This document shows positions 34,142 to 42,109 of a stretch of 64,000 nt of DNA, piece by piece (the first letter of the stretch is position 1; each line of letters opens with the position of its first letter). The DNA is from Paramesorhizobium sp049065735 (lineage in GTDB: Bacteria > Pseudomonadota > Alphaproteobacteria > Rhizobiales > Rhizobiaceae). The notes under the pieces were generated by a model. That model saw only the letters and a list, made by a program, of their open reading frames with translations, made no database searches and was not told the origin of the DNA. A program made the translations under genes and the position numbers. The stretch is from the NCBI RefSeq assembly GCF_049065735.1, contig NZ_JBAKHD010000003.1, positions 248,001-312,000 on the forward strand. The letters are read 5' to 3'.

Positions 34142-34156
34142 TTAATGGATGGTTAA
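34142..34156 (-). promoter_or_regulatory. CtrA-type box downstream of opgC
   Basis: TTAA (34142-34145), 7 bases, TTAA (34153-34156): exact consensus. It lies about 56 bp past the opgC stop and immediately before the hairpin run, consistent with a promoter for a small RNA. Confidence 0.55.
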
Positions 34157-34211
34157 TGCGTCGGGCATGAGTCCGAAAACGTCCCTTTTCAGGCACGGGC
34201 CGGTGAATATC

Positions 34212-35393
34212 TCAGGCCGGCTGAAGCACAGGCTTTGCAATGGCGCCTGCTGAATGCATGGCCGCCGCCGGCTGCACCGGCGCTGCTTTCGCCGCAGCCT
34301 TGCCGCCCCAGCCGATACGCGGCAGCCATTCGAGATAATAAGCCAGCGCGAACTGCACCACGATACCAGTGGCGATCAGCAGCGTGTCATAGGGAAGACC
34401 GCCCGGGTTGACGAGCTTCATCACCTGCGCCGCCATGGCAAGCAGCGTGCCCGCGATAAACACCGGCAAAGAATGCTTGCCGAGAATGGCGAGCGGGTGA
34501 TCGGGCGCCGTGCGGGCCAGGTTCGAAATCGCCGGGATCGCCACGATGAGATAGCTTGCCGCCAGCACATGCAGCAGGCGCGGCGTCGAAAGGAACGTCT
34601 TGTCGAAGCCCGTGAGGACGGCGGGAAGTCCCATGGAGACATCGATTCCCCACAAGGGCAGCCGCACCCAGGCGAGCGCCAGCAGAAGATAGGCGAGCGA
34701 CGCGCCTATGAGCCACGGATTGGCCGGAATGCGCCCTCCATTGCGGATATGCAACGTACCGGCGATGCCGATCACGAACAGGAACTGCCAGGACAGCGGA
34801 TTGAGGAACCAGACACCGGCCGTCGGATAATTGGGAGGCGCAATGTGATAGAGGCCGGAAAGCAGCCACAGCATACCCGACACGCCCACCATCAGCCCGA
34901 GGCTGACGCGCGCCAGCATGAGGAACACCGGCGCCATAAGCAGCAGCACAGCATACATGGACAGGATGTTGTTGTAGCCCAGTTGATGGCCCAGCGTGAC
35001 AATGCCGAACAGCGCCTCCACCGGATGCTCGACCACCGGCTTGATATTGATCTGCGAAAGAAACTCCGGCCGCTTAAGGAAGATGGCCGTGCCGCAGAAG
35101 ATGGCGAGCGTCGCCATGGTGGTCATGATGTGCGTGGTGTAGAGCACCCCCGCCCGCCGCCACATCTTGAGCCCGGTCAGCAAACGGCTGCCAGGCTGGA
35201 ACTTCGCCCCGTAGGCGAGCCCGACCGCGATCCCCGAGATAAGAACGAAGGCTTCGGCGGCATCCGAGAAACCCAGATTACGATGCGTCAGATGCTCGTA
35301 GATCGTACCGGGCACATGGTTGACGAAGATCGTCAGCAGCGCCAGCGCCCTGAATACGTCGATGCGGGTATCCCGCTTGAATTGAGCCTGCAT
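34212..35393 (-). CDS. opgC: OpgC-family glucan-modifying acyltransferase, membrane protein
   Basis: This 393-residue integral membrane protein has about ten helices. The N-terminus RDTRIDVFRALALLTIFVNHVPGT with the RxD..R and H motif is that of OpgC/acyltransferase-3-like enzymes. Helices include NNILSMYAVLLLMAPVF and GKHSLPVFIAGTLLAMAA. OpgC adds succinyl groups to periplasmic glucans; in Brucella a homologue modifies cyclic beta-1,2 glucan. The C-terminus is a disordered Ala/Pro tail. Transcribed alone, with a terminator about 165 bp past its stop. Confidence 0.9.
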   Translation of the reverse strand: MQAQFKRDTRIDVFRALALLTIFVNHVPGTIYEHLTHRNLGFSDAAEAFVLISGIAVGLAYGAKFQPGSRLLTGLKMWRRAGVLYTTHIMTTMATLAIFCGTAIFLKRPEFLSQINIKPVVEHPVEALFGIVTLGHQLGYNNILSMYAVLLLMAPVFLMLARVSLGLMVGVSGMLWLLSGLYHIAPPNYPTAGVWFLNPLSWQFLFVIGIAGTLHIRNGGRIPANPWLIGASLAYLLLALAWVRLPLWGIDVSMGLPAVLTGFDKTFLSTPRLLHVLAASYLIVAIPAISNLARTAPDHPLAILGKHSLPVFIAGTLLAMAAQVMKLVNPGGLPYDTLLIATGIVVQFALAYYLEWLPRIGWGGKAAAKAAPVQPAAAMHSAGAIAKPVLQPA

Positions 35394-35572
35394 TCTTATC
35401 TCTGCATATTTAAGAAGAACTTGGGGACACCAAGTTCAGGTGGAGCGAAACCGACACACCGGGGATCGGAACCTACATAATCCGTACAAGGGACCAAACG
35501 AAGCCGACAAGCACATGTTCCCCCGAAAAAGGACCGAATTCGGCACGATATGGGATCAACTTTCTTGTCCCT

Positions 35573-36340
35573 TTAAAACATAGCGGCAACACCGTCATAA
35601 ACGAGCTTCACGCCGGTCAGGAAAACCATCGTATAGATAAAGGGATAGAAAACCTCCGGCTTCATGCGTCGCACGATCCATGCTCCGGCGAAGGGCGCGG
35701 CGAAAGCGAGCGGCGCGAGGACGGCGGAAGCCGAAAGATTGGTCGCGTCGAACTGGCCAAGCGCGAAATAGGGAATGACCTTCACCGCGTTCATGATGGC
35801 GAAGAAGATGACGCTGGTGCCGTTGTAAACCTTCGGGTCCTGTCTCAGCGGCAGCGCATAGATCTGGTAGGGCGGCCCACCGGCATGGGCGACGAAGCTC
35901 GTGAACCCAGCCACCGCCGACCAGAAGGTCGCCGCAATGAAATTCTGCGGTCTCGCCTGCGCCCTCCCCGCAGCCCCTGCAAGAACATAGCGCAGCACGA
36001 ACAGCACCGCGACCGCGCCGACGATGAGCTTGACCATGTCGCTCGTCACCACCGCCGCCATCAGCCAGCCAATGGCGATGCCGATGATCCCGCCTGGCAG
36101 CATATATTTCAGCGTTTTCACGTCGCGATAGCCGCGCCAGCTCCACAGGCTCGCGACATCCATCACCAGCAGAATCGGCAGCATGATCGCCGCTGCCTGC
36201 ACCGGGGGCATGATGAGCGTCATCAGCGGCACGCCGAGTTGCCCCATGGCGCCGCCGAGCCCGCCTTTGGAAAGGCCGACAAGGATGACCGCCGGGATGG
36301 CCGTTGCGTAGAACCAGGGATTGACGAGAAGTTCGGGCAT
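35573..36340 (-). CDS. TauE/SafE-family sulfite exporter-like permease
   Basis: This 255-residue protein has seven to eight membrane helices and the TauE/SafE (TSUP) features VGLSKGGLGGAMGQLGVPLM at the start and FTSFVAHAGGPPYQIYALPL in the middle. Members export sulfite, sulfoacetate or related anions; the substrate here cannot be inferred. The ATG at 36340 gives full length. It is divergent from the ThiE-like gene and follows nothing closely. Confidence 0.88.
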   Translation of the reverse strand: MPELLVNPWFYATAIPAVILVGLSKGGLGGAMGQLGVPLMTLIMPPVQAAAIMLPILLVMDVASLWSWRGYRDVKTLKYMLPGGIIGIAIGWLMAAVVTSDMVKLIVGAVAVLFVLRYVLAGAAGRAQARPQNFIAATFWSAVAGFTSFVAHAGGPPYQIYALPLRQDPKVYNGTSVIFFAIMNAVKVIPYFALGQFDATNLSASAVLAPLAFAAPFAGAWIVRRMKPEVFYPFIYTMVFLTGVKLVYDGVAAMF

Positions 36341-36496
36341 GAAGAAGCCTTGCGGGGAATTTTCGTTTCATACCGCCCTTGAGCGCCAATGGCGAGATGA
36401 AACTTGCCCTCCACGTCCATCGAGGGGGCTGTTCAATCGGCAAGCCATGATCTATGCCCGAATTCGATCATTATCTTTCGTTTTAAGCTTTATCCC

Positions 36497-37153
36497 ATGA
36501 CCGCGCAGAACCAAGCCAACCGCTGCCGTATCGTTCTCATCGCCCCGCCGCTGGCCGATAGCGATGCACTCGCCAGCCTCCTGCGCAAGGCGCTATCGGG
36601 CGGCGACGCGGCGAGCGTCATTCTCGATTCCACCGGCCTCGACGAGGCCGCCTATCAGGCAGCGGCGCAGAAGGCCGTTCCCGTCATCCAGCAGGCAGGC
36701 GCGGCGGCGCTTATCCTCAACGACACCCGTATCGCCGGTCGCGTCGGCGCTGATGGCGTGCATATCGAGGGCAGCATTGCCGATCTGGCCGAAGCCATCG
36801 AACGCCACGCGCCGAAGCTGATCGTCGGCATGGGCAATCTGCGCGACCGGCATGGCGCGCTGGAGGTGGGAGAGCTGCAGCCGGACTATGTCCTCTTCGG
36901 CAAGGTTGGCGCAGACAAGAAACCTGAGCCGCATTCGCGCAATATCGGGCTTGCAGAATGGTGGGCCGCGATGGTGGAAATCCCCTGCATCGTGCAGGCC
37001 GGAAACACGCTGGCAAGCATCGAAGCCGCAGCGGCCACGGGGGCGGAATTTGTCGCTCTTGGCGCTGCCATATTTGCGAGCGATGATCCGGCTGCGGCTA
37101 TGCGTGAAGCCAACCGATTGCTTGACGAAACCGCGCCGCGTTTCGAGAATTGA
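36497..37153 (+). CDS. ThiE-family thiamine phosphate synthase-like protein
   Basis: This 218-residue TIM-barrel protein resembles ThiE. It has ALILNDTRIAGRVGADGVHIEG (where ThiE usually has a DGVHLGQ signature), VGMGNLRDRHGALEVGELQPDYVLFGKVG and PCIVQAGNTLASIEAAAATGAEFVALGAAIF. The altered HIEG for HLGQ and a weak phosphate loop suggest a diverged paralogue rather than the main ThiE. No thi genes or TPP riboswitch are near. The ATG at 36497 is preceded by TAAGCTTTATCCC without a clear ribosome site. It is followed after 3 bp by the Sel1-repeat gene. Confidence 0.8.
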   Translation: MTAQNQANRCRIVLIAPPLADSDALASLLRKALSGGDAASVILDSTGLDEAAYQAAAQKAVPVIQQAGAAALILNDTRIAGRVGADGVHIEGSIADLAEAIERHAPKLIVGMGNLRDRHGALEVGELQPDYVLFGKVGADKKPEPHSRNIGLAEWWAAMVEIPCIVQAGNTLASIEAAAATGAEFVALGAAIFASDDPAAAMREANRLLDETAPRFEN

Positions 37154-37156
37154 ACG

Positions 37157-38146
37157 ATGAAGCGACTGCCGATCATAGCGCTTGCGATATCCGCCGCCCT
37201 GCCCGGCACGGTGGCCGAGGCGGCACAGACTGCTGACAAGGATGACAAGCCGGTGATGCTGCAGCAACCGGCCTCGACCGATTCCCTGCCGACTTTCGAC
37301 CCCAACCGTTTCGGCGAGAAACCGGCGGACGAGGCGTTCGGCGCATTCCAGCGCGGTCTTTATCTGACGGCGCTGAATCTTGCCCTGCCCCGCGCGGAAA
37401 AGGGCGACCCGGCGGCGCAGGTATTGGCTGCGGAGATTTATTCGCGCGGGCTTGGCGTCCCGGTCAATCCGCTCGAGGCGGCGCGCTGGTATGAAAAGGC
37501 TGCAGCGCAGGGCGTCACCGAGGCGCAGTTCCGCTATGGCGCGATGCTGCTTTCCGGCAAGGATATTCCCCGCGACAAGGTCAAGGCGGAAAAGCTGATG
37601 CTGGCGGCAGCGGAAGCGGGCAACCCGATGGCGCAGTTCAATTACGGCCAGTTGATGATGGCCAATCATCCCGGCGAAACCGGGCTCGACAAGGCGTTTC
37701 CCTGGTTCAGACGAGCCGCGGAAGCACGGCTTGCCGATGGCGAATATGCCGTCAGCCAGATCTACGCCAACGGCACGCTGAAAATTCCGCGCGACGACAA
37801 GAAGGCGCGGGAATATCTCGAACGGGCGGCCCGGCAGAACTACGACACGGCGCAGCTCGATCTCGCCAGCTGGTATATTGAAGGACGCGGCGGCCCGCGC
37901 AATTACGAAGCCGGCTTCCGCTGGATGCATCGCGCCGCAGTCACCGGCAATGTCGCGGCCCAGGCCCGCCTCGCCCGCCTCTATCGCGACGGCATCGGCA
38001 CCGAAGGCAACTCCATCGAGGCCGCCGCCTGGTATATCGTCGCTCGGCGCGCCGGGCTCTCGGCCCATGATCTCGATTCCTTCATGGACGGCCTCGATGA
38101 CAACCAGATCAAGGAAGCAATCGCCCGCGCCGGCAGGCTTCGGTGA
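37157..38146 (+). CDS. Sel1-like repeat periplasmic protein
   Basis: This 329-residue protein has a signal peptide (LPIIALAISAALPGTVAEAAQ). About six Sel1-type TPR repeats run from residue 70 to 310, each with the A..LG..Y..G.GV...EA..WY.KAA pattern (for example GVPVNPLEAARWYEKAAAQGVTEAQFRYG). Such proteins are usually periplasmic scaffolds for protein interaction, sometimes linked to envelope or virulence functions. Translationally adjacent to the ThiE-like gene. No partner is indicated. Confidence 0.88.
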   Translation: MKRLPIIALAISAALPGTVAEAAQTADKDDKPVMLQQPASTDSLPTFDPNRFGEKPADEAFGAFQRGLYLTALNLALPRAEKGDPAAQVLAAEIYSRGLGVPVNPLEAARWYEKAAAQGVTEAQFRYGAMLLSGKDIPRDKVKAEKLMLAAAEAGNPMAQFNYGQLMMANHPGETGLDKAFPWFRRAAEARLADGEYAVSQIYANGTLKIPRDDKKAREYLERAARQNYDTAQLDLASWYIEGRGGPRNYEAGFRWMHRAAVTGNVAAQARLARLYRDGIGTEGNSIEAAAWYIVARRAGLSAHDLDSFMDGLDDNQIKEAIARAGRLR

Positions 38147-38276
38147 GATAGACCATCACCTTTTACCGCCGCGTCTTGCGTAAATCGCCGTTTTATGGTC
38201 TTGGAAGCCCGATTGCCGCGGCTTGCGCCATCACTGGCTCAAGCGCGCCCCTTATTCAAACGATCCGGAACAACCC

Positions 38277-38840
38277 ATGAAGATCAACGGAAACGAAATC
38301 CGCCCCGGCAACGTCATCGAGCACAATGGCGGCCTGTGGGTCGCGGTGAAGACCAACGCGGTGAAGCCCGGCAAGGGCGGCGCCTACAATCAGGTCGAAC
38401 TGAAGAACCTCATCGACGGCACCAAGCTCAACGAGCGCTTCCGCTCCGCCGAGACCGTCGAGCGCATCCGCCTGGAGCAGAAGGATTTCTCCTTCCTCTA
38501 CGAGCAGGGCGACGCGCTGATTTTCATGGACACGGAAACCTATGAGCAGCTCGAGCTGCAGAAGGATTTCGTCGGCGACCGCGCCGCCTTCCTGCAGGAC
38601 GGTATGATGGTCACCGTCGAGCTTCACGAGGAACGTCCCATCGGCATCCGCCTGCCGGACCAGGTGACGCTTGCGATCACCGAAGCCGACCCGGTCGTGA
38701 AGGGCCAGACGGCTGCCTCGTCCTATAAGCCGGCAGTCCTCGAAAACGGCATCCGCATCCTCGTCCCGCCCTTCATCGAATCGGGCGAGCGCGTGATCGT
38801 CGATACGAACGAGCTGACCTACGTCCGCCGGGCGGATTAA
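38277..38840 (+). CDS. efp: Translation elongation factor P
   Basis: This 187-residue EF-P relieves ribosome stalling at polyproline. It has a KOW-like N-domain with the modifiable lysine at K33 in VKPGKGGAYNQ, followed by two OB folds (LPDQVTLAITEADPVVKGQTAASSYKPAVLENGI). The ATG at 38277 matches the family start MKINGNEIRPGNVIEH; the frame extends to 38223 without need. TolA, the 8.5-10.1 kb membrane protein and other proline-rich products here would be EF-P clients. I do not see an epmA or similar gene nearby. Confidence 0.96.
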   Translation: MKINGNEIRPGNVIEHNGGLWVAVKTNAVKPGKGGAYNQVELKNLIDGTKLNERFRSAETVERIRLEQKDFSFLYEQGDALIFMDTETYEQLELQKDFVGDRAAFLQDGMMVTVELHEERPIGIRLPDQVTLAITEADPVVKGQTAASSYKPAVLENGIRILVPPFIESGERVIVDTNELTYVRRAD

Positions 38841-38871
38841 AAACAGCCATCGAAACCCTCGGCNGGACAGT

Positions 38872-39030
38872 ACCCCCCTCTGTCCTGCCGGACATCTCCC
38901 CCTCAAGGGGGGAGATTACGCTCTCATATACGTGCAGCACCAATCGCCAATGTTGCCAAGTGAGAGCTGCGAGCCGTGTCAGCCAATCTCCCCCCTTGAG
39001 GGGGAGATGTCCGGCAGGACAGAGGGGGGT
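38872..39030. repeat. Inverted-repeat element between efp and suhB
   Basis: Arms of about 45 bp beginning ACCCCCCTCTGTCCTGCCGG and ending with the complement flank about 70 bp of unique sequence. An ambiguous base (n) lies just outside at 38864. The element can form a long hairpin and may separate the two genes. Confidence 0.85.
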
Positions 39031-39069
39031 GTCTAGAACCGACACAGCAATTAAAAGGAAATATCCCAA

Positions 39070-39861
39070 ATGGCGCGTTCGGCGATCCTCAATGTCATGG
39101 TCCAGGCCGCGATGAAGGCCGGGCGTTCCCTGGCGCGCGATTTCGGCGAGGTGCAGAACCTGCAGGTGTCGCTCAAGGGGCCGGGCGACTATGTCAGCCA
39201 GGCGGACAAGCGCGCCGAGGATATCGTCTATAGCGAACTGAAGCGGGCGCGGCCCGACTACAGCTTCCTGATGGAGGAATCCGGCGAGATCGAAGGCCGC
39301 GACAGCCAGCACCGCTGGCTGGTCGATCCGCTCGACGGCACCACCAATTTCCTCCATGGCATCCCCATTTTCGCGGTTTCGATCGCGCTGGAGCGCCAGG
39401 GCCAGATCGTCGCGGGCGTCATCTACAATCCCGCCATGGACGAGCTTTACACCGCCGAGCGCGGCGGCGGCGCGTTCCTCAACGACCGCCGCCTGCGCGT
39501 CGCCGCCCGTTCCAAGCTGCAGGATGCTGTCATCGGCACCGGCGTGCCGCATCTGGGCCGCGGCCACCATGGCAATTATCTCTTGGAACTGCGCAACGTC
39601 ATGGGCGAAACGGCGGGCATCCGCCGCCTGGGCGCCGCCGCACTCGATCTCGCCTACGTCGCCGCCGGACGTCTCGACGGCTTCTGGGAAGACGCGCTGT
39701 CGCCTTGGGACATCGGCGCAGGCATCCTCATGATACGCGAGGCGGGCGGCTTCCTCTCCGACAAGCACGGCGGCCAGAACATGTTCGAGACGAAATCGCT
39801 CGTCGCCGGCAACGAGGCCATCCACGCCGCCCTGCTGCAAGTGCTGAAAAAGCCTGTCTAA
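39070..39861 (+). CDS. suhB: Inositol monophosphatase family protein SuhB
   Basis: This 263-residue phosphatase has the metal-binding motifs FLMEESGEIEG (E near 69), WLVDPLDGTTNFLHG and, late, DGFWEDALSPWDIGAG. SuhB acts on inositol-1-phosphate and in enterobacteria also supports rRNA transcription; which role applies here is unclear. The ATG at 39070 follows AAGGAAATATCCC. Confidence 0.92.
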   Translation: MARSAILNVMVQAAMKAGRSLARDFGEVQNLQVSLKGPGDYVSQADKRAEDIVYSELKRARPDYSFLMEESGEIEGRDSQHRWLVDPLDGTTNFLHGIPIFAVSIALERQGQIVAGVIYNPAMDELYTAERGGGAFLNDRRLRVAARSKLQDAVIGTGVPHLGRGHHGNYLLELRNVMGETAGIRRLGAAALDLAYVAAGRLDGFWEDALSPWDIGAGILMIREAGGFLSDKHGGQNMFETKSLVAGNEAIHAALLQVLKKPV

Positions 39862-39929
39862 TCCGCGTGACGGCTGCCATAATTTCGGTTAGGCTCCGCA
39901 CCGTCAAAACCGGGTAATCGGGGTGTGGA

Positions 39930-40955
39930 ATGGCGAAGGCAAAAGCATCGAGGGCGGATTTGGACATCGGATCGGAATTCGATCCCTACCGGCTGTCGAG
40001 TCCGCGCATAGTCGTCCTGTCGATGGTGATCTTCCTCATCATCGTCGCCTTCCTCGCCGCGGTCCTGACACGCCAGATCCAGACCTTCTTCTTCACCAAT
40101 CCGGGGCTGAACGGCCTCATCCTCGGCGTTCTCCTCGTCGGCATCATTCTCGCTTTCGGGCAAGTGGTGCGCCTTTTCCCGGAAATCCGCTGGGTCAACT
40201 CGTTCCGTGGCGGCTTCGAGGAGCGCGGCAGCCGCGAGCCGGTGCTGCTTGCGCCGATGCGGGCGCTGATCGGTCGCCGCCAGTCGATGGCACTCTCAAC
40301 GACGTCGATGCGCTCGATCCTCGATTCCATCGCCACACGCCTCGATGAAAGCCGCGATATCTCGCGATATCTGATCGGGCTCCTGGTGTTCCTCGGCCTG
40401 CTCGGCACCTTCTGGGGCCTGCTCGAAACCATCGGCTCGATCAGCCAGACCATCCAGGCGCTCGACCCCAAGGGCGGCGATGCCAGCGACATGCTGGATG
40501 CGCTCAAGACCGGCCTGCAAAGCCCGCTGCGCGGCATGGGCACCGCCTTTTCCTCCTCGCTCTTCGGTCTCTCCGGCTCGCTCATCCTCGGCTTCCTCGA
40601 TCTTCAGGCCGGTCGCGCCCAGAACCGCTTTTATACGGAACTGGAAAACTGGCTTTCCTCCGTCACCGACCTCGGCTCCGACCTAATCGCCCAGGAAGGT
40701 GCGTCCGGAACGACCGAGGAACTGCGCGCCCTCGCCGAGCGCCTGCAATCGATGCAGACATCGGGCGCGCCGGGCCAGCGCACCACCGCCGCGCTCGCCA
40801 ATCTGGCCGAAGGCATTCAGGGGCTCGTCAAGAACATGCGCAATGAGCAGCAGATGATGCGTGACTGGGTGGAGGCTCAGGCCGAGGAGCAGAAGGCGAT
40901 GCGCGCCACGCTCGAAAAGCTTAGCGCCACCATCGCCCAGCGTGAGGGGAAGTGA
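39930..40955 (+). CDS. MotA/TolQ/ExbB-family proton channel protein
   Basis: This 341-residue protein has helices at about 26-48 and 58-80. A core pair of helices at about 146-170 (LIGLLVFLGLLGTFWGLLETIGSI) and 187-215 (PLRGMGTAFSSSLFGLSGSLILGFLDL) carries the family motif. A cytosolic helical tail (about 225-341) is predicted coiled coil. It precedes, with 1 bp between stop and start, an OmpA-domain protein with one membrane helix, exactly like MotA-MotB or ExbB-ExbD pairs. No flagellar genes are near, and the tail is longer than in TolQ. Likely a PMF-driven envelope motor of unknown load. Confidence 0.88.
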   Translation: MAKAKASRADLDIGSEFDPYRLSSPRIVVLSMVIFLIIVAFLAAVLTRQIQTFFFTNPGLNGLILGVLLVGIILAFGQVVRLFPEIRWVNSFRGGFEERGSREPVLLAPMRALIGRRQSMALSTTSMRSILDSIATRLDESRDISRYLIGLLVFLGLLGTFWGLLETIGSISQTIQALDPKGGDASDMLDALKTGLQSPLRGMGTAFSSSLFGLSGSLILGFLDLQAGRAQNRFYTELENWLSSVTDLGSDLIAQEGASGTTEELRALAERLQSMQTSGAPGQRTTAALANLAEGIQGLVKNMRNEQQMMRDWVEAQAEEQKAMRATLEKLSATIAQREGK

Positions 40956-40956
40956 C

Positions 40957-41988
40957 ATGGCCCTCGCCCGGGGACGCCGCCAGCAGCGCCATGTCGATTA
41001 CTGGCCGGGCTTCGTCGATGCCCTGTCGACGCTGCTTCTCGCCATCATGTTCCTGCTCTCGGTTTTCGTGCTGGCGCAGTTCCTGCTCTCCCGGGAGGTG
41101 ACGGACAAGGACGAGGTGCTGAACCGCCTCAACAGCCAAATCAACGAGCTGACGCAGCTTCTCTCGCTGGAGCGCAGCAGCAAGCAGGATCTGGAGGACA
41201 ACATCGCGGATTTGCAGGCCTCGCTCAGCGCCGCCGAAAGCGAGCGCTCCCGTCTGCAATCGCTTCTGAGCGCCGGGGCCGGCGCTGGCGCGGCGGCGGA
41301 AGCGCGCATCGGCGAGCTCTCGACCAACCTCGCCGCTGAGAAGGAAGTAAGCGCCCGCGCGCTGTCGCAAGTGGAATTGCTCAACCAGCAGATCGGCGCG
41401 CTGCGCCGCCAGATCGCCGCACTCGAGGAAGCGCTCAATGCCTCCGAGGCGCGCGACAAGGAGTCGAACGCCAAGATCGCCGATCTCGGCAAGCGGCTCA
41501 ACGTCGCCCTCGCCCAGCGCGTCCAGGAATTGAACCGCTATCGCTCCGATTTCTTCGGGCGCCTGCGCGAAATCCTCTCCGACCGCGAGAACATCCGCAT
41601 CGTCGGCGACCGCTTCGTCTTCCAGTCGGAGGTGCTCTTCCCCAGCGGCTCGGCCGATATCAGCCCCGCCGGGCAGGAGGAAATGAAGAAGCTCGCGGCA
41701 GCGCTGATCGAGCTCAACAAGGAAATCCCTGACGATATCAACTGGGTGCTACGCGTCGACGGCCACACGGACAATGTGCCCCTCACCGGCGCCGGCCGCT
41801 TCCGCGACAATTGGGAACTCTCCTCCGCCCGCGCCACGGCGGTGGTCAAGTTCCTCATCGCCAACGGCGTCCCCGCCAACCGCCTCGTCGCAGCGGGTTT
41901 CGGCGAATACCAGCCGCTCGACCCCGCCGACACGCCGGAAGCCAGAAGCCGCAACCGCCGCATCGAGCTGAAGCTGACGGAGCGGTGA
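40957..41988 (+). CDS. MotB-like OmpA-domain peptidoglycan-binding protein
   Basis: This 343-residue protein has a basic start and then one membrane helix carrying an aspartate (DYWPGFVDALSTLLLAIMFLLSVFVLAQFLL, about 13-43), as in MotB. A long coiled coil (about 48-185) leads to a C-terminal OmpA domain with DGHTDNVPL, NWELSSARATAVVKFL and a final SRNRRIELKL. This is the classic stator layout: an ion-carrying helix, a periplasmic spacer and peptidoglycan anchoring. The gene starts 1 bp after the MotA-like gene. Function unknown; a conserved stator-like pair not tied to flagella here. Confidence 0.88.
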   Translation: MALARGRRQQRHVDYWPGFVDALSTLLLAIMFLLSVFVLAQFLLSREVTDKDEVLNRLNSQINELTQLLSLERSSKQDLEDNIADLQASLSAAESERSRLQSLLSAGAGAGAAAEARIGELSTNLAAEKEVSARALSQVELLNQQIGALRRQIAALEEALNASEARDKESNAKIADLGKRLNVALAQRVQELNRYRSDFFGRLREILSDRENIRIVGDRFVFQSEVLFPSGSADISPAGQEEMKKLAAALIELNKEIPDDINWVLRVDGHTDNVPLTGAGRFRDNWELSSARATAVVKFLIANGVPANRLVAAGFGEYQPLDPADTPEARSRNRRIELKLTER

Positions 41989-42109
41989 GTATCGATAGGA
42001 TAACGAAATATCGGCAACGGAAGAGGGGAGCGACATGGAGCGCCAGCGTTTCCGTCGTAGGAATTAAGAGTGACCGCCTTTGGGAGAGGGCGAAGGGAGG
42101 GGGAGAAAA

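Larger units (their letters stand above)
33804..34211. other. Regulatory region between opgC and rcdA
   Basis: This 408-bp gap holds two exact CtrA boxes (33977-33991 and 34142-34156) and a run of three hairpins ending in a strong terminator (34022-34130, minus strand). No protein frame is convincing. Confidence 0.6.

Noticed and set aside
36341..36496. TPP riboswitch before the ThiE-like gene
   Set aside because: The gap lacks the CTGAGA and ACCTG-type conserved elements.
36593..38068. 491-codon minus-strand frame across the ThiE-like and Sel1 genes
   Set aside because: Shadow of two well-supported plus-strand genes.
39930..41988. Zorya-type anti-phage system (ZorA/ZorB)
   Set aside because: The MotA-like and OmpA-like pair has the right layout, but no ZorC, ZorD or ZorE-type gene is adjacent and the neighbours (suhB, flavin dehydrogenase) are housekeeping.
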